Made by a program: the position numbers and the translations under genes
Part shown: positions 9,801 through 14,285 of the stretch, piece after piece
Position numbering within the stretch: position 1 is the stretch's first letter
Layout of the letters: each line of letters starts with the position of its first letter
Notes under the pieces: generated by a model
Told to the model about the DNA's origin: nothing
Database searches by the model: none
Seen by the model: the letters and a program-made list of their open reading frames with translations, nothing else
From: Ichthyophonus hoferi
Taxonomy: Eukaryota; Opisthokonta; Ichthyosporea; Ichthyophonida; Ichthyophonidae
Length of the DNA stretch: 14,285 nucleotides
Assembly: GCA_002751075.1 (NCBI GenBank)
Contig: NAOQ01000276.1
Location: forward strand, 24,782 to 39,066
Direction: 5' to 3'

Positions 9801-11036
9801 ATAGTTGGTGATATTATCTTTGTGGCTAATGCAGGGAATTCAAAAGCTATTCATTTACTTTTATTGGAAAATTGCGAGTCAAAAGAGTTAAATAAAGCGC
9901 ATACTCCAGATGACTTTATAGAGAAACAACGAATAGTCCAGGAGGGTGGCAGGGTTCAGAATGGCGTGGCCAATGAATTGTTTACTACATCTAGGGCCCT
10001 GGGTGCCCACGGGGATAAGGGAATCATCCCTAAACCTGATGTCACTACATTCAAGTATGTTATGTTGTTGTATGTTGTTATGTATATCTATTATATCTGT
10101 TTTATACTCTCTTCTTTGTTTTGTTATTTTGACTTTTAGGTCTTACACTATTACATCTATTACAAACATTATCCTTTTTTCTGTCTTTCTAATCGATATT
10201 ATGTGTGAATATATTTCTGTTATGCCTGTCTTTCATTGGTTCATGTTTGTACGCTCTGTGATCTGTGGCCAATGAGTGCCTTACCTTGTACACCGCACCA
10301 TACTCATCCATTTTGGTGGGCTTGTCTGCATGTCTACCATCTACCATCCATAAACAATGACATCATTCTACCAATCACAACAAGAGTATAAATTATAAAT
10401 TTTCAGGATAAAATTTACTAGTCAGTGATACTGTACCGGTATTTATAATTAAAGAATAATTATAAATTTATAAAAGTTTATACTAAAATAGTTTTTGGTT
10501 GCCCAATCATCTACCATCATGCATCATAATATCAGCATCACAATGCTGGTACCTCTCCCGCATTAGGCTTATCACACTTTACATCATGTTGTACCATATG
10601 ATATGCATGTTGTTTTTAATCGTAGAAATCCATTGGTGTAGTTTTTTGCACTCGAAATTGTATTTCACTGCCTCTACTCTACTACCCAATCATTATACTG
10701 CCACAGTATTAATGTGAACCTCATTTACCAATCAGATTAAGTTTAACTGAGACCAACGTGATCCTATTGGCTACCAAGGGTGTCTGGGATATGACTGGTC
10801 GAGCACCCATCACACGGTTTATTTCCCAGAAACTATCAGCCAATCCAAATATACCCTGCCAGACATTAGCGAAAGGAATCTTAGATCTAGCCATCAAACA
10901 AGCAGGTGATTCGGCCTACGATGATATGGCGATCGTGATCACCATCTTGCGGCCGAAATCCTCAGGCATCCGATTAGAATCATTAGAAGTGTCTGAGGCC
11001 ACCCAATGCACCAGGAGAAATACCAATTTCACTTAG
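6855..11036 (+). CDS. Divergent PP2C/PPM-family Ser/Thr phosphatase-like protein, five exons, complete
   Basis: The exons are 6855-6978, 7439-7593, 8521-8920, 9622-10054 and 10736-11036, ending in tandem TAG TAG, for 470 residues. The start is ATG 6855: an in-frame TGA lies two codons upstream with no AG between. Residues 1-205 are unrecognised, basic at first, then Ser/Gly/Met-rich (about 145-190). The PP2C fold follows: WLSVYDGVGF (D224, G225), GSFTCALV (277-284), VANAGNSKAI (294-303), HTPDD (320-324), GGRV (335-338), SRALG (350-354), IPKPDV (362-367), LATKGVWD (382-389) and YDDMAIVI (432-439). PP2C enzymes are metal-dependent protein phosphatases. Here the Asp of the usual SDG is Lys (K385), as in PHLPP-type phosphatases, and the N-terminal ED motif is not evident. 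D224 and D433 remain. Activity and substrate are therefore uncertain. It is not PHLPP itself, since no leucine-rich repeats are visible. The third intron is GC-AG. Acceptors 8520/8526 and 10735/10741 are tandem and in frame, so residue numbers may shift by two to four. The 927-bp intron 7594-8520 could hide a frame-neutral exon; otherwise the introns show only AT-rich simple sequence. The neighbour to the right is convergent. Confidence 0.85.
7354..7408. repeat. AACAC/AATAC pentanucleotide microsatellite
   Basis: About nine tandem AACAC units pass into AATAC units, in the first intron of the PP2C-like gene (6979-7438), roughly 30 bp before its acceptor at 7437-7438. Confidence 0.9.
8921..8926 (+). 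other. GC-type splice donor (GC-AG intron)
   Basis: Exon 3 of the PP2C-like gene ends GTAG and the intron begins GCAAGT, the typical strong context for GC donors. Joining to the acceptor at 9620-9621 restores the reading YDGVGFQASDYVA, a PP2C metal-binding motif, and keeps frame. No GT donor nearby gives this reading. Confidence 0.85.
8950..8967. repeat. Poly-T run
   Basis: A run of 18 T residues lies about 25 bp inside the GC-AG intron 8921-9621. The rest of the intron is AT-rich, with ACATA/AATAC-like simple sequence near 9478-9545 and no gene. Confidence 0.85.
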
Positions 11037-11432
11037 TAGCCAGTGGGATCTGAGATTGCAATAGATTTAAATACATATATGCTCCAATCAGTTTTTACAT
11101 TGCCATTCCAATACAATTTAACAGGAAGATGGGATTGGTTAAGAGGGGTCCTGTATAATTTACAATTGGCTCTTACCTCATATTCTAGCCAAGGACAATT
11201 AAAACTCCAAGAATTTAATTAATTAATGCATTGCAACCCATTAAATATATATATATACATATATAGGTATGCAAAACTGCCTATACTTCATTATAGTAAG
11301 TGCAATTAGCTCTAGTGTCGTGTAGATTCCTACTATATCAATATCATAGGGGAATTAATAGTAATAGTATAACAATAACAACATCTGGTGTCCTCAGTGT
11401 GTTTATTAGCCCATTGCTATTATATCGTTAGA
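11037..11432. other. Intergenic gap between convergent genes
   Basis: This 396-bp gap separates the stop of the PP2C-like gene from the stop of the REP gene on the other strand, so it must hold both 3' untranslated regions. On the + strand only ATTAAA variants are visible (11198-11203 and 11240-11245), as weak candidate polyadenylation signals. A TA dinucleotide run lies near 11245-11264. No coding sequence is seen. Confidence 0.6.
11402..11407 (-). terminator. Polyadenylation signal of the REP gene
   Basis: On the - strand AATAAA lies 25 nt downstream of the REP stop codon. If used, it implies a very short 3' untranslated region and cleavage near 11375-11390, clear of the convergent coding sequence. 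Confidence 0.6.
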
Positions 11433-14013
11433 CTAGGATGATTGGTCAGGCTCGTTACTACCATCTAAGCAACCCTCTTGTTCCTGATTGGTCTCGAGTG
11501 TACCATCAGTGTTTTGATTGGTCTCAAGTGTGCCATCAGTATTTTCATGGGACTCTTCCCCATCCTTCGCCTCCTTGTCTGCCTCTGTATGTGTTGCTGT
11601 CCAATCAATCTCCTCGGGGTCGATTGCCGCTGGAAGCCATTCTGCTCATTGATTGGTGTAAGGTCATTAACAGGCTAGCAATAGGGACATTGTGTGGTTG
11701 AGTGGAGTTAGATTCACACTCATCTCATGCAAATATTACATGTATGCATTACATTTATTCAAAACATAGCTCAGTGGATACTTACAGACAACACAAACAT
11801 ATATATATATATATACATAACATATCTAACCTTGTTCAGGGCTTATAAGATTAAACAATGATCTAGCCATCCTCACCGCCTCGTCAGAGTCAAAGTTCTT
11901 TTCACATCCTCCACACATGTACACATTCATTGGCTGGTTATGTACCGTACTAGACGCTACTGATTGGCGGAATAGTAGAGAGTAAAGCACCCGAGGTTTG
12001 GAACTGGCCTCATCGTCATCATCTGCGAAAGGAACCAATGTTAAGCCAGATATGTGACGTCGGTCCATGCTCAGTGTGTATATATGTGTGGGTTACACAG
12101 GCAAGCAATAATCATACTAAAAGATTTCATCTAATTAGAGTCAATTAAGTAGCCAATAGTGCTACACATATAATTAACTATGACGGAAGGGCGGCTACCT
12201 GTCCTTCCAATGCAGCATCATTCAATGCCCACTTTATACCTTGTATCTTACTGGTTTGTCAATCCATTAAAGCCTATTGAAACATATATGCTTACAACAC
12301 ATTACAATACTATGGCTATTCGTGAGACCCCTTTCCTACCTACAAACATACAACATACAACATACCAATGAACGATTAGAAGTTAGTGACTCATAACCAA
12401 TCATAGCTAGAAGAAAGTGTATTAGGTACATTTAGTCAATGCATACATCAAAGTTAAACCGCACCCATCATTGGTGAACATTTAAAACAATACCTTGTCT
12501 AAACAGCAGTTTTTCTACTGGCTCCAAATCATGTTCAGGTGTCTCCCCAACAGACTGACATGTCAAATGAACTAGATCTGCATAGGTATTGGTAGATAAG
12601 TAGGGATAAAATACAATCTATATAGGTATTGGTAGATTAAGAGGGATAAAAGACAATACAATAATATGTAATCGAGTACGGAATAAATATAAATAAAAAT
12701 GACGTTACAAACACAGACTGGTATATGAACAGGTTGGAGATTAAGAGTATTAGTAACTTATAATTAATTAATTAATTAATTATGACTATATGATTATGAA
12801 TAACTTAGAATTACTTAATTAATTAATTATGCTATAAGAGTATGAATAATTTGGAATTACGTAATTAATTAATTATGGCTGAGAGAAGGAGAGAGAAGGA
12901 GAGAGAAGGAGAGAGGAAGAGGGAGAGGGAGAGGGAGAGGGAGAGGGAGAGGTACATTTATCTGTTGGCGTGGCTTGCGAACCTGGCCCTAACTGCAGCA
13001 CCTCTATAGACTGTTTGTTATTGGTCAATCCCGGGGGGATAATTGACATGGTGATGCCATTAGCATTTTTATTTCCATTGGTTGTCACTAATGGGTCATT
13101 AACAATGTAGATACCACGTGTAACCTCACTAGAATGGGGTAAAGGGGCAAGAGTATTGGATAAGATAGCGTAAAGATTAGTGATTGGTTGGTATTGTGGT
13201 TTAGATAATAAGATAGTCGTATAGTGCAGATGATAGGATAGAATATTATAGCTTCATGTAATTGGATAAATGGACTCGTGAACAATTATTATTGGTAGTG
13301 AAATAGAGATCCAATGAAAAACTGTTTTAAAAGCAACACATTATATATAGTACTATAATATGTACAAGTGAAAAAATAATATAGATATAGGAATAGTAAA
13401 GTATACATATACCATACCAGACGTCAAGTATATAATATCACATTTAAACCCAATCACAATACAAATATAAAATATTAAAAATATACTTATAACCAACCTC
13501 TATACTATATATAGTGTATGCCACAATATACAAATATAATTGGTCGGTAGTAACCTATAAGATGTAAAACAATTTGAACAAAATTTGCAATTAGATTAAT
13601 CGCAATAACCACCAATGAATGACAGTGGCATGTTCTATTGATAGGTTGTGTGTTATATATATGTTATAGAATATAGCTATACTATATGTTATAGTATATA
13701 GTATATTTTATAGTTTATAGTATATGCTACAGTATATACCATATGTTATAGTGTATAGTATATATTATAGTATATGTTATAGTATATAGTATCAGTTATA
13801 GTGTATGATATATATATATACCTAACAGTAGGCAGACATTCCTTAGTGAAATAGGAAGGAGAAACAACCACTCTCTTAGTGGTAATCACCTGGCCATCGT
13901 CAAACAACACTCTATTACATAGTAGGCTGTTGTTGTTCTCCTCCTCTCTCTTACATATTAGCCCTATGGCTTTCTTTCGTAGCATATACACGCCACCATA
14001 CACAGCACACAGT
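11433..14013 (-). CDS. CHM: Rab escort protein (REP; CHM/CHML family), last five coding exons, 5' end off window
   Basis: The - strand exons are 14013-13822, 13128-12956, 12577-12494, 12022-11831 and 11641-11433 (TAG). All junctions keep frame and give 282 residues. REP binds newly made Rab GTPases and presents them to Rab geranylgeranyl transferase in the cytosol. The visible protein follows human REP1 throughout: LCAVYGGVYML (human FCAIFGGIYCL), SPSYF (human EDSYF), VTRGIYIVND (human ISRAVLITD), KYLVHLTC (human TYLVHLTC), KPRVLYSLLF (human KPRILWALYF), NVYMCGGC (human NVYVCSG), AVRMARSLFNLISPE and LPAAIDPEEI (human PPPPNPEDI). The last two stretches separate REP from the related GDP-dissociation inhibitor GDI, which lacks them. 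The acidic C-terminal tail contains a duplicated decapeptide. The FAD-like N-terminal fold would be encoded to the right of the window. The donor after the second visible exon (GTACCT at 12955) is weak but is supported by frame and homology. Introns carry the repeats listed separately; 11642-11830 and 12023-12493 show nothing else. Confidence 0.92.
11484..11543 (-). repeat. 30-bp in-frame tandem duplication in the REP last exon
   Basis: Two adjacent 30-bp copies (11514-11543 and 11484-11513 in reading order) each encode NTDGTLETNQ. They differ at four bases, all at third codon positions, so the peptide copies are identical. They lie in the acidic, Thr/Asn-rich C-terminal tail of the REP homologue. 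Confidence 0.9.
12582..12657. repeat. 40-bp direct duplication next to a REP splice acceptor
   Basis: Copies begin at 12582 and 12622, with four differences over 36 bp. On the - strand each supplies a pyrimidine-containing stretch ending in ACCAATACCTAT. Only the copy nearer the exon is followed by the acceptor GCAG at 12581-12578. Confidence 0.8.
12757..12880. repeat. 46-47-bp minisatellite with TTAA runs
   Basis: Blocks of AATTAATTAATTATG are followed by related sequence, with TATG landmarks at 12781, 12828 and 12874, giving periods of 47 and 46 bp. About two and a half copies lie in the REP intron 12578-12955. Confidence 0.75.
12881..12952. repeat. 72-nt pure purine tract (GAGAGAAGGA and GGGAGA repeats)
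   Basis: Three 10-bp GAGAGAAGGA copies run into a GGGAGA hexamer array, with no pyrimidine for 72 nt. On the coding (-) strand it is a pyrimidine tract whose first bases form part of the REP splice donor GTACCT. It is a candidate triplex-forming (H-DNA) sequence. Confidence 0.9.
13650..13820. repeat. Degenerate TATAGTATATGT repeat
   Basis: Many imperfect copies of GTTATAGTATAT and TATAGTATA end in a TA run against the donor of the first visible REP exon (GTATAT from 13821). The rest of the intron 13129-13821 is AT-rich with no gene. Confidence 0.75.
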
Positions 14014-14285
14014 CTGTGAGTGGGTCCCACATAAATTTTAAAATTTAAAATACATTGTCATTGGGTGGTTGGGTATTTAGGTCCTTTGTGGGGTTATATG
14101 TGGTTATATGACGTTTGGTCAACACAATGGGCCAATAGAAGGTGTAAGGTGTATATTAATATTAGGAGAATATGATTATACTATACTATACTATACTATA
14201 CTATACTATATTATACTATACTATACTATACTATACTATACTATACTATACTATACTATACTATACTATACTATACTATACTATA
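14014..14285. repeat. REP intron ending in a CTATA pentanucleotide satellite
   Basis: The stretch right of the first visible REP exon is intronic by the acceptor at 14015-14014 (CAG on the - strand). From about 14176 to the window end there are some twenty tandem CTATA units with a single interruption near 14206-14215. The array continues past the edge, so its length is unknown. Confidence 0.85.

Noticed and set aside
6855-11036. Naming the PP2C-like gene PHLPP
   Set aside because: The Lys in the SDG position and parts of the C-terminal fold recall PHLPP, but no leucine-rich-repeat domain or PH domain is present, and the loop HTPDD...GGRV is closer to ordinary PP2C.
11438-11701. Plus-strand open frames across the REP last exon
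   Set aside because: They are antisense shadows of the exon 11641-11433, whose frame and homology are clear.
12023-12068. Minus-strand ATG (MDRRHISGL) as a gene start
   Set aside because: It lies in the intron upstream of the acceptor at 12024-12023. The exon from 12022 joins in phase to the previous REP exon.
12180-12371. Plus-strand 63-residue open frame
   Set aside because: It lies in a REP intron, has no recognisable motif and is flanked by no exon signals.
13088-13285. Minus-strand 65-residue open frame overlapping the REP exon start
   Set aside because: It is in a different frame from the conserved exon 13128-12956 and is mostly intronic.
11433-14013. Rab GDP-dissociation inhibitor (GDI) instead of REP
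   Set aside because: CAVYGGVYML fits both, but SPSYF, KYLVHLTC, KPRVLYSLLF, NVYMCGGC and the LPAAIDPEEI tail follow REP and are absent from GDI.

Overview
The window is nuclear DNA from a eukaryote, most likely an early-branching animal such as a sponge. The evidence is AT-rich sequence, GT-AG introns of about 160 to 930 bp (plus one GC-AG intron), microsatellites in most introns, and three genes with animal-like protein architecture. The animal assignment is well supported because AUP1 and Rab escort protein are recognised exon by exon. The sponge assignment is only a guess from composition and compactness. No virus-like element, transposon, tRNA, rRNA or CRISPR array was recognised.

Layout. 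Positions 1-31 are a CTATAC hexanucleotide repeat inside an intron. From 81 to 3939 on the + strand lie the last seven coding exons of an AUP1 homologue, a lipid-droplet/ER protein with an acyltransferase-like region, a CUE domain and a C-terminal E2-binding helix. The 5' part is off the left edge. From 3940 to 6854 is about 2.9 kb of very AT-rich sequence with no supported gene; it holds the AUP1 3' end and the promoter region of the next gene. From 6855 to 11036 on the + strand is a complete five-exon gene for a divergent PP2C/PPM-family protein of about 470 residues. From 14013 down to 11433 on the - strand are the last five exons of a Rab escort protein (REP, CHM/CHML family), convergent with the PP2C gene; the stop codons are about 400 bp apart. 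Its 5' exons are off the right edge, and the window ends in a CTATA pentanucleotide satellite in that intron.

The exon models are strong. In each gene every junction keeps the reading frame, the total coding lengths divide by three, and for AUP1 and REP the joined protein follows the remembered human sequence across the junctions. The three genes are ordinary housekeeping-type genes (ER-associated degradation and lipid droplets, a phosphatase-fold protein, Rab prenylation). I see no reason to treat them as one functional system, and I do not see a novel multi-gene system here.

Points worth a second look: the AUP1 homologue has Asn where the catalytic His of the acyltransferase HX4D motif should be; the PP2C-like protein has Lys in place of a metal-binding Asp, an unusual N-terminal half, a GC-AG intron inside its DGxG motif and two frame-keeping tandem acceptors; the REP tail holds a duplicated decapeptide whose DNA copies differ only at synonymous sites; and CCAAT/ATTGG pentamers are unusually dense over the right-hand 4 kb.
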